Shown: positions 9,584 through 18,427, numbered from the stretch's first letter. The stretch: 64,000 nt of DNA from Leptospira ainlahdjerensis (GCF_016919175.1 NZ_JAFFPU010000042.1:1-64000), one strand, 5' to 3'. The notes: a model not told the origin generated them from the sequence alone. Numbers and translations are program-made.

Positions 9584-10582
9584 ATGTGTTACCCGTTTTA
9601 TTTCAGGACCGTTTTTCTTTTCGCGTTTATCGTTTCTTTTTTATTCCATTCTTATTTAGAGGCGGAGAGTTTACCCGTCTCATCGGCCAATCCGGATTCG
9701 GTTTATGAAGAACAAATTTCCTGTCATCCGGAGGATTGTATTTCCTTAAAACTCGAAGATATTCTCGAAGAAGGTGTGAAGTCAAAAATTTCTCGACTGA
9801 TGTCGGAGAATGCTGGGAAAATTCTGATCGATACCTCCGGCTCCGCGCGAAAGATCGATTCGGAAGATTTGGACGACGTTCGTACCGTATTGGAGGAGAT
9901 TTCCAAGAGGGACGGGAAGGTTGCGATTGAAAGACTCCATATCGCGATCCGTTCTTTTCAACTTCCGGAACCCCCATTCTTAAAAGATCTTGGTCTTGTT
10001 GGCTGGGATGTTTTTAAGAGAATTTATAAAAAGATCTATTATCGAAGAACTTCCGACTATCACGCGAAGGTTTTGTATCATCCGGAAACTTTAAATATCT
10101 TTCTCGTCTATTTTGTTCATCGGAAATACGGAGATATTTGTAATACGGTCTTTGCGAATTGTAACGAGATTGAATATCTGGACGACGATACCTTTGATTT
10201 ACAACTTTCCCAGGCTTTGAAAGAATCCAGGGACAAAATGGTTCCGGTAAAGGTTTCGTTTCGTCAGACCGAAGCCGTCCTTCCCGAAGCAAAATTGGAT
10301 CTGGAATCTTTAAAAGGAATGAATCGTTCTACTCGGATCTACAAGTGGATGGCCGCTGGAAAGGAAAGAGAGGTCAAACCAGTTACAAAGTCGAGATTTC
10401 TCGCCTTTCAAGCAGTTGTCACAGCGATCGATTATTCGTTAACCGTTTACGATATGATTTCCGCCTTGATTCTTTACAAACCGGCTTCGGAGAGAAAAAT
10501 CGAAATCAACTACGTCGATTCGGAAAAAGGAAAAAAAATCGATTCCGTAATCTTTCTTCCTCCGGAGGAATCGAAAAGATAA
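9584..10582 (+). CDS. Hypothetical exported protein
   Basis: A 332-residue protein whose N-terminus is a signal peptide or anchor (VFLFAFIVSFLFHSYLEAES). The mature part has no motif I recognise; it contains a pair of cysteines early (SCHPEDC), aromatic clusters around KIYYRRTSDYHAKVLYH, and a second hydrophobic stretch near residue 270-290 (AVVTAIDYSLTVYDMISALIL). It is probably periplasmic or membrane-associated. It has no close partner: the XRE gene ends 78 bp upstream and repeats begin downstream. Confidence 0.7.
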   Translation: MCYPFYFRTVFLFAFIVSFLFHSYLEAESLPVSSANPDSVYEEQISCHPEDCISLKLEDILEEGVKSKISRLMSENAGKILIDTSGSARKIDSEDLDDVRTVLEEISKRDGKVAIERLHIAIRSFQLPEPPFLKDLGLVGWDVFKRIYKKIYYRRTSDYHAKVLYHPETLNIFLVYFVHRKYGDICNTVFANCNEIEYLDDDTFDLQLSQALKESRDKMVPVKVSFRQTEAVLPEAKLDLESLKGMNRSTRIYKWMAAGKEREVKPVTKSRFLAFQAVVTAIDYSLTVYDMISALILYKPASERKIEINYVDSEKGKKIDSVIFLPPEESKR

Positions 10583-10725
10583 GGGAGGGTGTTTTCGATT
10601 CTTCAAACGAAGAATTTTTCTCAAACCGAAGGCATCGGATAGACTCTAAAAATGGAATGTTTTTTTGAGGATTCTTTTTTCTGGAGAAGACTTTGATTTG
10701 TAATTCGATTTTGGTGCGGCCTTTC

Positions 10726-10818
10726 AGTGCGGCTTCCATCCTTTTCTAAAAAGGAATTGTATTTTTTGAATGTAGAACACGTTTTTGGACCGGAAGAAAT
10801 GAGTAGTGTGGGAACTCC
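10726..10818 (+). repeat. Direct repeat copy 1 (about 93 bp)
   Basis: Starts AGTGCGGCTTCCATCC and ends GTGGGAACTCC. It matches the second copy at 10954-11047 with only a few substitutions (for example GAATGTAG against GAATATAG) and one extra base in an A/T run. Neither copy seems to encode protein. The last 11 bases are the motif also found in the 60-bp array at 38466-38699. Confidence 0.92.
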
Positions 10819-10953
10819 CCTAAGAATTGACCGAGAGAATTCAGTCCTTAAATTTAGAAGCCGAATTCGGGAAGTCCTGTGGGAACTCTTGCGTTTTGAT
10901 TACAAGCTGACCTGAATCTTAGAAGCGATTTTTGTTTTCAGACTCTGGTCTTA

Positions 10954-11047
10954 AGTGCGGCTTCCATCCTTTTTTAAAAAAGGAATTGTATTTTTTGAAT
11001 ATAGAACACGTTTTTGGAACGGAAGAAATGGGCAGTGTGGGAACTCC
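10954..11047 (+). repeat. Direct repeat copy 2, ending 4 bp before a start codon
   Basis: The second copy of the 93-bp repeat. It ends in GTGGGAACTCC at 11037-11047 and the HAD gene ATG is at 11052, so the repeat supplies the whole immediate 5' leader of that gene. The only purine-rich stretch at ribosome-site distance is the GGGAA inside the repeat. Confidence 0.92.
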
Positions 11048-11051
11048 AAAA

Positions 11052-11696
11052 ATGAAAATCAAGGCCATTCTTTTTGATTATGACGACACCTTGGTGCAAA
11101 CAAGAAAGATCCGTTACGGAACCCTGAAAGATCTCGCAAGAGAAATATTTCAGTTTGAATTGAAGGATTCGCATATCGACGACGCTTGGGGGTTGCCCGG
11201 AGACGATTTTTTAAGGAGGGTCTATGGAAAATTTTCAGAAGACCTGGAAAGTCTCTGGGAAGTTTACAATTCCTTTTGTGAAAGGGATCCGAATCTCACA
11301 TTTCCGGGTGTGGAGGACTTCCTACAAAAATATGGTTCTACGTTTCATTTTGGAATCCTTTCTTCTTCGAGTGGAAGACGGGTCTTGAAAGAAATGGAAT
11401 ATTTTTCCTTTTCCAAGGATTCTTTTTTTGCAATCCAAACGGCGGAGGATACGAAAGTGCACAAACCCAACCCAAAGGTTTTTCTTCCGATATTAGAGGA
11501 GGCAAAAAGGAGAGAACTTGATTCCTCCGAAATTCTCTATATCGGGGATACCCTGGGCGATGCGACCGCATCTTTGGGAGCCGGTTTACGTTTTTTAGGA
11601 ATGGCTCATGAAGGACATTCTGCGAAAATCTTTCAAGATGAAAATTTAGAATTCGTTTCTTCTTTCTTGGAATTGGGGCGCTGGATTGAATTTTAG
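11052..11696 (+). CDS. HAD-superfamily hydrolase (IA, phosphoglycolate phosphatase-like)
   Basis: A 214-residue HAD enzyme. Motif I is ILFDYDDTLVQT, motif II FGILSSSSGRR, motif III lies around KVHKPNPKVF, and motif IV is LYIGDTLGDATASLGAG; all key residues are present, with a small helical cap between I and II. The substrate is unknown. The ATG at 11052 was chosen because motif I then begins at residue 5; the open frame extends 40 codons further upstream only because it crosses the direct repeat. No canonical ribosome site exists outside the repeat. Confidence 0.85.
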   Translation: MKIKAILFDYDDTLVQTRKIRYGTLKDLAREIFQFELKDSHIDDAWGLPGDDFLRRVYGKFSEDLESLWEVYNSFCERDPNLTFPGVEDFLQKYGSTFHFGILSSSSGRRVLKEMEYFSFSKDSFFAIQTAEDTKVHKPNPKVFLPILEEAKRRELDSSEILYIGDTLGDATASLGAGLRFLGMAHEGHSAKIFQDENLEFVSSFLELGRWIEF

Positions 11697-11776
11697 TTTT
11701 TAGAGTCTTTTTTTCAAAAGGAATCTCTTTCTTCCACTTCCGCTTGTCTGCAAATTTGATTCTCAAGGAAAAATCT

Positions 11777-11924
11777 GTCGGAACTCCGACGCCCCCACCG
11801 TGAAAGCAGTGCGCCCCGCCCAAATTTCGGGTGGAGGGGTGGGGGGCGGGAAAAAACTCGGGAGACTTTTCTATATCACAAAATTCTAATTTTGCAAAAA
11901 AAAAATTCCCGTGTAGGAACTCAG
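11777..11924 (+). repeat. Dispersed G-rich intergenic element, copy R1
   Basis: Bounded by the near-palindrome GTCGGAACTCCGAC (11777-11790) and GTGTAGGAACTC (11911-11922). Inside are GCGCCCCGCCC, then a G-rich run (11829-11850) with four tracts of three or more G, then CTTTTCTATATCACA and TTTTGCAAAAAA. The same order of blocks is found at 47095-47247 and, inverted, at 32659-32805 and 60121-60282. The element carries no open frame conserved between copies. Confidence 0.88.
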
Positions 11925-11927
11925 CAA

Positions 11928-11956
11928 GTGCCTCTCTCGAAGAACGAGAGAGGCAC
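11928..11956. other. Strong hairpin, 12-bp perfect stem
   Basis: Arms GTGCCTCTCTCG (11928-11939) and CGAGAGAGGCAC (11945-11956) around a 5-base loop. It lies between the convergent HAD and antiporter genes, 16 bp past the antiporter stop. Neither strand has a proper T-tract right after the stem, so it may be a factor-assisted terminator or mRNA-end stabiliser rather than a classical intrinsic terminator. Confidence 0.7.
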
Positions 11957-11972
11957 GTAGAAAAAACCTTTT

Positions 11973-13445
11973 TTAACGAAAGAAAATAAAGGTGAGAAGA
12001 ATAAACGTCGGAATCAAAATGGAGAACGAATATAAAACGTATCCTCCGAAACTTGGCATCTTTACGTTGTTTTCTTCGGCTACGGATTTCACCATAAAGT
12101 TAGGCGCATTTCCGATATAAGTGAGCGCTCCCATAAAGACGGCTCCGACTGAAATCGCTTTCAGAAGACTTTCCGCATAAGGATCCGCCAGGATCTGAGC
12201 GACGTCGCTCATTCCGAGAGTTCCTTTTGCCAAAGATAGGAAAGTGAGATAGGTCGGCGCATTGTCCAAAACCCCGGAGAAAAGCCCCGTAACCCAAAAG
12301 AACTGCCAAGGTTGTGTCACTCCCAAATTCTTTCCGTTGTGCTCTAAGAGAATCAGAGCCGGAATCATCGTAATGAAAATCCCGATAAAAAGATACGCTA
12401 CTTCCTGGATCGGATGGAGCGTAAACTTGTTGTGTTCTCTCACGTGTCCTCTTGTGGTAAGTTTGGAAACGACAATCAAACCGATCAAAACCGCTTCTCT
12501 GATAAACGCAAGATAAGGATTTTCAGAAATCTGAGGAATGTAGTTCTGATTGATAAACGCGACCGACAAAACGACTCCCAAGAGCCAGATAAAATTTACC
12601 TGACCTTCTAGGCTGATCGGATGTTTGTGAGCGCGATCTTTTTTGAGATCCTTTGGAGTTTCCTTTTTATAAGCGATCGTATCCCAAATAAAATACGCCA
12701 CGAGGAGAAGAATTCCGGCGACTAACAATTCAGGAAGAAGCTTAAAGGTCCAGGTGAACGGAACTCCGATCAAATAACCGAGGAAAAGAGGAGGATCTCC
12801 GAGCGGAGTCAAGGAACCGCCGATGTTCGAAACCAGAAAGATAAAAAAGATCACCGTATGAACAACGTATTTTCTTTCCGAGTTCGTTTTCAGAATCGGA
12901 CGGATCAAAAGCATAGAAGCTCCCGTGGTTCCGATAAAGGAAGCAAGGAAGGTTCCTAAGATCAAAAAGATCGTGTTGTTAACCGGAGTCGCTTCGATAT
13001 CACCTTTCAGACGGATTCCGCCGGAGATATAAAAGAGGGCGCCGAGTAGAATGATAAAGGGCACATACTCAAAGACGAGAGTGTGAACGATCTTTCCAAA
13101 CCAACCGTGGAGAACCAGGATCACAAAAGAGATCGCAGCCAGACCCAAAGCTAAAATCAGCTTATTCGTGTTACTTTCCCACCAGTGAGAAGTTGTGTGG
13201 GAAACGATGGGGAGGAGCGCGATGCTCAGAAGAATCAGAACAAACGGAATCACACTCCAGTAAGGAAGATCTTCCCCTTTCACTTCATGGTGACCGCCGC
13301 CGGTCGCCTCGTTATGAGAAGAATCGTGATTCTCGCTGGACTGAATCTGAGGTTGTGTTTCTCCGGCGGGTTCGTCGGCCAAGAGCGCCGCTGCGGGCAG
13401 AGTAAGAAGGATCGCCAGAAGGACGGAAGTAAGTTTTTGTTTCAT
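11973..13445 (-). CDS. NhaD-like Na+/H+ antiporter (ion transporter superfamily)
   Basis: About 490 residues. The N-terminus MKQKLTSVLLAILLTLPAA is a signal peptide or first helix, followed by a His/Glu-rich soluble stretch (about residues 25-60). Then come some eleven to twelve transmembrane segments. Conserved ion-transporter motifs include the ASFIGTTGASMLLIRP region and SNIGGSLTPLGDPPLFLGYL, which match NhaD/CitM-type antiporters. It probably exchanges Na+ for H+ across the inner membrane. An in-frame ATG four codons upstream (13457) is an alternative start. It is divergent from the PerR-like gene. Confidence 0.85.
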   Translation of the reverse strand: MKQKLTSVLLAILLTLPAAALLADEPAGETQPQIQSSENHDSSHNEATGGGHHEVKGEDLPYWSVIPFVLILLSIALLPIVSHTTSHWWESNTNKLILALGLAAISFVILVLHGWFGKIVHTLVFEYVPFIILLGALFYISGGIRLKGDIEATPVNNTIFLILGTFLASFIGTTGASMLLIRPILKTNSERKYVVHTVIFFIFLVSNIGGSLTPLGDPPLFLGYLIGVPFTWTFKLLPELLVAGILLLVAYFIWDTIAYKKETPKDLKKDRAHKHPISLEGQVNFIWLLGVVLSVAFINQNYIPQISENPYLAFIREAVLIGLIVVSKLTTRGHVREHNKFTLHPIQEVAYLFIGIFITMIPALILLEHNGKNLGVTQPWQFFWVTGLFSGVLDNAPTYLTFLSLAKGTLGMSDVAQILADPYAESLLKAISVGAVFMGALTYIGNAPNFMVKSVAEENNVKMPSFGGYVLYSFSILIPTFILLTFIFFR

Positions 13446-13446
13446 A

Positions 13447-13477
<31 letters not shown>

Positions 13478-13690
13478 TTCAGGATTTAGAAGCAAGAGTA
13501 AAAGGAAAAAGAATCTCTTTGCCTTTTTTTTCCGATTTGTGGCATTCCATTTTGCGAACTTTTTTGGATTGCAGAATTTTTCAAGAAAGAGAATGGTTTC
13601 TTAAGCGGTACCGCAAATAAATTGTGCAAAAACGAAGTTTGCGGATGTCAGATGGATAGAAGGTTCTTCCCTTAAAGGGAATTAAAAAGA

Positions 13691-14134
13691 ATGGAAGCGT
13701 TATTTACAAAGAAGGCCTGTTTGACCCCGAACGAGATCGAACAGAGATTGAAGTCCGTTTCCATCCAACCCACTATGCAGAGAATTTCGATTTGCCAGTA
13801 TGTTCTCTGCGAAGCCGATCATCCCACCGCTGAAGAAGTAAAAGAATGGGTCGACAGTCGCTCTTTTAAAATGAGTCTTGCGACCGTCTACAATACGTTA
13901 AACGTTCTCGTGAGTGCGGGACTTCTGAGAGAGTTCAAATTCTCCTGTTTGGGAAAGTCGGTCTATGACAGCAATATCGTGGATCACTATCACTTCTTCG
14001 ACGAGGCTTCCGGAAAATTCCACGATATCGATCCTTCTCTTCTTTCTCTCAGTTCTGATCTTCCCGCCGAGTTTCGAGTAAACAAGACCGACATCCTGCT
14101 TACCGGAAATCTGGATTTTAAACTCAAAGATTGA
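13691..14134 (+). CDS. Fur/PerR-family metalloregulator lacking the CxxC zinc site
   Basis: A 147-residue protein of the ferric-uptake-regulator family. The N-terminal winged helix (TMQRISICQYVLCEADHPTA, then SLATVYNTLNVLVSAGLL) is intact. The metal-sensing region HYHFFDEASGKFHDID keeps the His-x-His and downstream His/Asp residues, but the usual Cys-x-x-Cys of the structural zinc site is replaced by Asp-Glu-Ala-Ser. PerR-like peroxide sensing is the nearest guess; Fur- or Zur-like function cannot be excluded. It ends 11 bp inside the convergent lpd gene. AGGGA lies upstream of the ATG. Confidence 0.85.
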   Translation: MEALFTKKACLTPNEIEQRLKSVSIQPTMQRISICQYVLCEADHPTAEEVKEWVDSRSFKMSLATVYNTLNVLVSAGLLREFKFSCLGKSVYDSNIVDHYHFFDEASGKFHDIDPSLLSLSSDLPAEFRVNKTDILLTGNLDFKLKD

Positions 14135-15542
14135 TCGCTTCTCCCAAGGCCACTCCGAAGGATTCCATTACGGTTTCGGAAAGTGTGGGATGGGCGAAGA
14201 TCGTAGAGGCGATTTCTTTCGCCGTCAATTCCTGAGTGATTCCAAGCACAACCGCGGGAAGGAGTTCGGTTACACCGGGACCGATCAGATGAGCTCCTAA
14301 GATTTCCCCCGAATTTTGATCCACGATCACCTTTGTAAAACCACCGACGTCTCCCATTGCGCGCGCGCGTCCGTTTCCGATAAACGGAAACTTTCCGACG
14401 CGGATCTTATATCCGAGGTCGATGGCCCTTTGTTCTGTAAAACCGATGGAAGCTACTTCCGGATGACAATACGTACAACCGGGGATCGCATTGTAATCGA
14501 CGGGCGTATAACTGAGGTTATGCGGATTTCCTGCGTGGATCGAAATCGCTTCCGCGGCTTTGATTCCTTCCAAGGATGCGACGTGTGCGAGAAGAGGGGG
14601 ACCGTTGCAGTCTCCGATCGCGTAGATATGAGAAACGCTCGTTTTGTATTTTGTATCGGTTTTTACAAAACCTTTTTGTAAAAAAACTCCGATCTCTTCT
14701 AAGTTCATCGAATCGGTGTTAGGAACAACACCGATCGAAACGAGAATTTTTTCGACCTCTAAGATTTCTCCGGTTTCCGGCAGATTTTTTCCTTTTAAAA
14801 GAACTTTGACTTTTCCGTCCTTTAGTTCCGGATTGGAAACTCCAACACCGGTCAAAACACGGATGGCTCTTTTTACAAAAGACTTTTCTAAGAATGTCGA
14901 AACATCTTTGTCTTCTACGGGAAGAATCTGGTCCAGCATTTCGACTAACGTGACCTTGGTTCCCATCGCGGAATAGAAGTCGGCGAACTCGACCCCGATC
15001 GCACCGGCTCCGACGATCAAAAGGGATTCGGGAATTTTTTCCAACACCATCGCGCTTCTCGAAGATAAAACAGTCTTTCCGTCGAAAGGAAGACCCGGAA
15101 GTTCGCGGGCTCTCGCGCCCGTCGCGATGATAAAATACTTGGAGACGATTTCTTCTTTGGAAGTATCCGGCAGCCAAATCGTATTCGAATCTTTGAATAC
15201 GGCTGTCCCCTTTTTTCTTGTGATCTTATTTTTATTTAAAAGAAATTCCACACCCGAGGCCATCTGGTCCGCTACTTTTCGGGAGCGCTGGATGATCGTT
15301 GGAAAATCGGGTTTGGCTCCGTTCGAATCGATTCCGAATTCTTTTGCGGAATGTATTTTCTCCAAAAGATGAGCCGATTCCAAAAGCGCTTTTGTGGGAA
15401 TACACCCCCAGTTGAGACAGATTCCGCCGGGTCTATCTTTTTCAAGGATACAGACGTTCATTCCCAATTGAGCGCCTCGGATGGCGGCGACGTAACCGCC
15501 CGGCCCCGCTCCGATGACGGTAAGATCGTAGGATTCTGGCAT
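14124..15542 (-). CDS. lpdA: Dihydrolipoamide dehydrogenase (E3)
   Basis: A 472-residue FAD flavoprotein of the pyridine nucleotide-disulfide oxidoreductase class. It has the FAD-binding GAGPGGYVAAIRGAQLG at the N-terminus, the redox-active disulfide GGICLNWGCIPTKAL, the NAD-binding VGAGAIGVEFADFY, and the C-terminal dimerisation motif with the catalytic His-x-x-x-x-Glu (FAHPTLSETVME). It reoxidises lipoyl groups of 2-oxoacid dehydrogenase complexes or the glycine cleavage system. No E1 or E2 gene is adjacent. GGGAG at 6 bp before the ATG supports the start. Confidence 0.93.
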   Translation of the reverse strand: MPESYDLTVIGAGPGGYVAAIRGAQLGMNVCILEKDRPGGICLNWGCIPTKALLESAHLLEKIHSAKEFGIDSNGAKPDFPTIIQRSRKVADQMASGVEFLLNKNKITRKKGTAVFKDSNTIWLPDTSKEEIVSKYFIIATGARARELPGLPFDGKTVLSSRSAMVLEKIPESLLIVGAGAIGVEFADFYSAMGTKVTLVEMLDQILPVEDKDVSTFLEKSFVKRAIRVLTGVGVSNPELKDGKVKVLLKGKNLPETGEILEVEKILVSIGVVPNTDSMNLEEIGVFLQKGFVKTDTKYKTSVSHIYAIGDCNGPPLLAHVASLEGIKAAEAISIHAGNPHNLSYTPVDYNAIPGCTYCHPEVASIGFTEQRAIDLGYKIRVGKFPFIGNGRARAMGDVGGFTKVIVDQNSGEILGAHLIGPGVTELLPAVVLGITQELTAKEIASTIFAHPTLSETVMESFGVALGEAINL

Positions 15543-15763
15543 AAAATTCTCCCGAGTTATTAGATGAGTCTTTCTCTACATTGGGCAAGGACTTTTTGAA
15601 AGAATCGAATCCTCTTCTTCCTTTTCGAAAAGAAAGAAATCCATTTTTTTGAAGGAATTCGGAGTATCTTATTTTCGGAGAAAAGTGAAAACAATTGTCG
15701 ATCTCGAATCTTGACTTGTTATTTAAATCGAAATTCGATGCGAGATAGAAACGGGAGAATCGA

Positions 15764-16462
15764 TTGAAAAAAGGTCTCAATCCAAAAAAACGAAAAACGC
15801 CTGCGATCCTAAAAATCGTCTTTGCGATTCTTCTTTTACTTTTAACAAACTGCGCCGCAACGGAATTTAAAATTCATTCCGTAAAACTGGAAAGAAAAGA
15901 AGCGAACAATCTTTATTTTCGTTTGATCACGGATATCGACTTTTTGGACAAACGAGAATGCAAAGGTTACCACTGTTTTCTTCGTTTTGAATTTTATCCG
16001 ATCGAAAGAGGAAATCCGAAACGTACAGTTTTGATCGGTAAAGGCTCACTGAAAAAGGAATTTCCTGTGGATGAATCCGGAGTGAAGAGGCAATTTGATT
16101 TCGCTCGAAGTCGTTCCAGGCCAACATTTTCCATTTATAAATCCAATTACTCGGAAGAGGGAATCGCGGAAGAAGAAATGATAACATCCATAGGTTCTAA
16201 ATCGGCTAAAGAATTCGAATATCTTTTTAAGATACCGTTGGAAATGGGAGATGGCGGAGAGAGTTGGGATGATCCGAGTCTAAACGACGAAAGAGTCGCC
16301 GAACACTATAATTTGAAAGCAGGGACTACTTATACGTTCTGGGGAAAAATTGTGGGGCCGACGTTTCCGTTCACGATCGGGTTCACCTATCGGATATTCC
16401 CGTATTTCTTTCTTGGAATCCGATCGCAACTCTATCGTTGGGAAGTGACGATTCCAAAATAA
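15764..16462 (+). CDS. Hypothetical lipoprotein
   Basis: A 232-residue protein starting with TTG at 15764, supported by GGGAG about 6 bp upstream. A lysine-rich N-terminus is followed by a hydrophobic core and lipobox (ILLLLLTNC). The mature part has a cysteine pair (RECKGYHCF) and a C-terminal segment rich in aromatic residues. It is probably anchored to a membrane of the envelope. Its function is unknown, and it is not in an evident operon. Confidence 0.75.
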   Translation: MKKGLNPKKRKTPAILKIVFAILLLLLTNCAATEFKIHSVKLERKEANNLYFRLITDIDFLDKRECKGYHCFLRFEFYPIERGNPKRTVLIGKGSLKKEFPVDESGVKRQFDFARSRSRPTFSIYKSNYSEEGIAEEEMITSIGSKSAKEFEYLFKIPLEMGDGGESWDDPSLNDERVAEHYNLKAGTTYTFWGKIVGPTFPFTIGFTYRIFPYFFLGIRSQLYRWEVTIPK

Positions 16463-16490
16463 GAATGGAACATTTTTGAGGAAAACGGAA

Positions 16491-17234
16491 CTAAGCGCTT
16501 TTACGTTTTAGAACAAGAATCATTCTTCCGGCGGAATTTTTAAACTTGGTTTCGTTAAAGCCGGAGTAGACGTGCATGATTTCGAATTTATGTCTGAGGA
16601 TCATCTTTTCGATCTCGGGAAGATAGAAAACGCGCATAACGTGTTTGTCTCTGATTTCACGAGTATTGATCTGATAGATATAGTTGACTTCCACCATCGT
16701 CGAGGTATCGGCCCTGACCAGACGAAAACCCCTGTTTCTTTGGATCGTAGCGTTCTGGGATTTGATCTGGGCTACGGGAGTGATCGGTTTTCTTTTGATC
16801 GCTCGGAGAGGTTCCGCGTTCCAGACTTCCAAAACGGCAAGGCCGGCCGGTTTTAGATTTTGTTCGATGAGTTTGAGCGTGGAATCGATTTCTTCGTTCG
16901 TTAAGAGATAGTTAAACGATCCGAAAAGACTGACCACACAATCCAAAAGAAAACCGGATTGATACTTTTGCATCGGAGCAACGTCGAACTTACAGTGAGA
17001 ATATCTTTTTTTTGCGACGTCGATCATCCGAGAGGAGGAATCGATGCCCTTCGGTCTATAACCGAGAGACTGAAAATAACGGACGTGTTCTCCGGTGCCG
17101 CAGCCCATATCCAAAATCGTCATGATTCTGTGTTTGCGGAAAAGGCGATCCAAAAACTTAGCTTCGGAATCGATCTTGCGAGCCGGTTTTTCGATATCAA
17201 AGTAGAATTCTGCGAGTTCGTTGTACAACTTCAT
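16491..17234 (-). CDS. Class I SAM-dependent methyltransferase
   Basis: A 247-residue methyltransferase. SAM-binding motif I is TILDMGCGTGEHVRYFQ at about residues 39-55, followed by the acidic end of strand two in KGIDSSSRMIDVAKK, and the post-motif VVSLFGSFNYLL. This resembles small-molecule methyltransferases of the methyltransf_25 type. The substrate cannot be inferred. The gene starts 59 bp from the divergent gene at 17294, so a shared promoter region is likely. Confidence 0.85.
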   Translation of the reverse strand: MKLYNELAEFYFDIEKPARKIDSEAKFLDRLFRKHRIMTILDMGCGTGEHVRYFQSLGYRPKGIDSSSRMIDVAKKRYSHCKFDVAPMQKYQSGFLLDCVVSLFGSFNYLLTNEEIDSTLKLIEQNLKPAGLAVLEVWNAEPLRAIKRKPITPVAQIKSQNATIQRNRGFRLVRADTSTMVEVNYIYQINTREIRDKHVMRVFYLPEIEKMILRHKFEIMHVYSGFNETKFKNSAGRMILVLKRKSA

Positions 17235-17293
17235 AAAAATTGGTTCAGAGGTATCGGAATCTGCCCGTTAACTATATTAACGGCACTCAGCTT

Positions 17294-18427
17294 ATGAAAA
17301 TCCAATATTTCGGAATCATTTTAGTTTTTTTTAATCGATCCATTTTTGCCCAAGCCAAACAAGTTGGTCTTTCTCAGGAATTTCTAACCGGTGACACCTT
17401 GGTTTTGGGAGGAATTTCGATTTCACTTCTTTTTCTTTTTGGTCTGGTTCTCAAAGAAAGTGTACACAGACCGGTAGCGGCTAAAAAAAGAATCGAAGAA
17501 GAATCACCGGAAATAAAAAGTATATCCGCTTCGACGGCGGGACCAAAACCGCAACTGGAGAATTCGGTCCTATCCCAAAAGACGCCCGATCGTTTTTTGA
17601 ATACGAACTCGCCGACTCCAAGACAAATCAAATCTCAGATCGTGTGGAAAAGGGAAGTTCCCGCTCATCCAGAGTTCATTCTTGCTCATCAAAAATTTTT
17701 GGAACAACTGGGTTTCAAAATTCAAAACGCGGAGATCTATTTTTTGAGTGGGGACGTTTCCCTTCTTTTGGCTTCCAAAAGAGGAAAATTATTTCATCTC
17801 CCGGAGTCGGCGGAGGAATGGAATCTTTCCGAAAAAACTTTCAAAGAAATCCATCAAGGAAGAATCGGCTTCCAGGAAGGGTTTGTATACATTCCTCTCG
17901 CCACGGGGATCCAACCTTTTGGATATCTCAAACTTTCCTCGAACGATTGGAAACTTTTGAACCCGAGAGAATTTCAAGCTTGGAAAGAGGAATACGAGGA
18001 GCAGGTATCGATTCAGTTTGAATCTTCCGATTCTGAAACCGGTTTCGGAAATATTCACGCTTTCGAAATCGATAAGATCCGGGTTCAGGAGAATATTCTA
18101 ATTTTTGCAAGTATAACGACTGCGTCTTCGCTTCCCTACGTTTTAAAATGGATGTCTTTGTGGACTTCCAAAATTCTCCGAAAACAAATCCGTTTTTATA
18201 GAATCCGCCAAGATCGGGTCGCCTTCTTTTTGTCCCCCGAAGACTGGGAACAGTTCAGTAAAAATCTAAAGGAACTCATCGAATCCTTACAAAAGGAAAG
18301 TCACAGGGTCGATTTGAATCTTGGGGTTTCCATTCTGGAGGAAAGTAGGGAAGGATGGGTTTCTAACGCGAGAAAGGCGCTCGGTCATTCGATCGAACAA
18401 GGACCGAATAGGTATATCTGTCTGTGA
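17294..18427 (+). CDS. Membrane protein with degenerate GGDEF-like domain
   Basis: About 377 residues. Two hydrophobic segments at the N-terminus (FGIILVFFNRSIFAQ and LVLGGISISLLFLFGLVL) are followed by a linker and a putative sensory middle. The last 125 residues look like a GGDEF fold: the entry motif DSETGFGNIHAFEID corresponds to the usual DxLTGLxNRxxF, and the end RKALGHSIEQGPNR fits the last helix. However, the GG(D/E)EF signature is replaced by RQDRV, so diguanylate cyclase activity is not expected. Start ATG 17294 was chosen for the signal-like N-terminus. Its stop overlaps the CheX-like gene by 4 bp. Confidence 0.75.
   Translation: MKIQYFGIILVFFNRSIFAQAKQVGLSQEFLTGDTLVLGGISISLLFLFGLVLKESVHRPVAAKKRIEEESPEIKSISASTAGPKPQLENSVLSQKTPDRFLNTNSPTPRQIKSQIVWKREVPAHPEFILAHQKFLEQLGFKIQNAEIYFLSGDVSLLLASKRGKLFHLPESAEEWNLSEKTFKEIHQGRIGFQEGFVYIPLATGIQPFGYLKLSSNDWKLLNPREFQAWKEEYEEQVSIQFESSDSETGFGNIHAFEIDKIRVQENILIFASITTASSLPYVLKWMSLWTSKILRKQIRFYRIRQDRVAFFLSPEDWEQFSKNLKELIESLQKESHRVDLNLGVSILEESREGWVSNARKALGHSIEQGPNRYICL

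Larger units (their letters stand above)
10583..11051. other. Intergenic region dominated by direct repeats
   Basis: A 469-bp gap that holds two long direct repeats (10726-10818 and 10954-11047, listed separately) plus a third copy of the GTGGGAACTC motif at 10879. Short frames across this gap merely translate the repeats. No other gene is supported. Confidence 0.7.
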
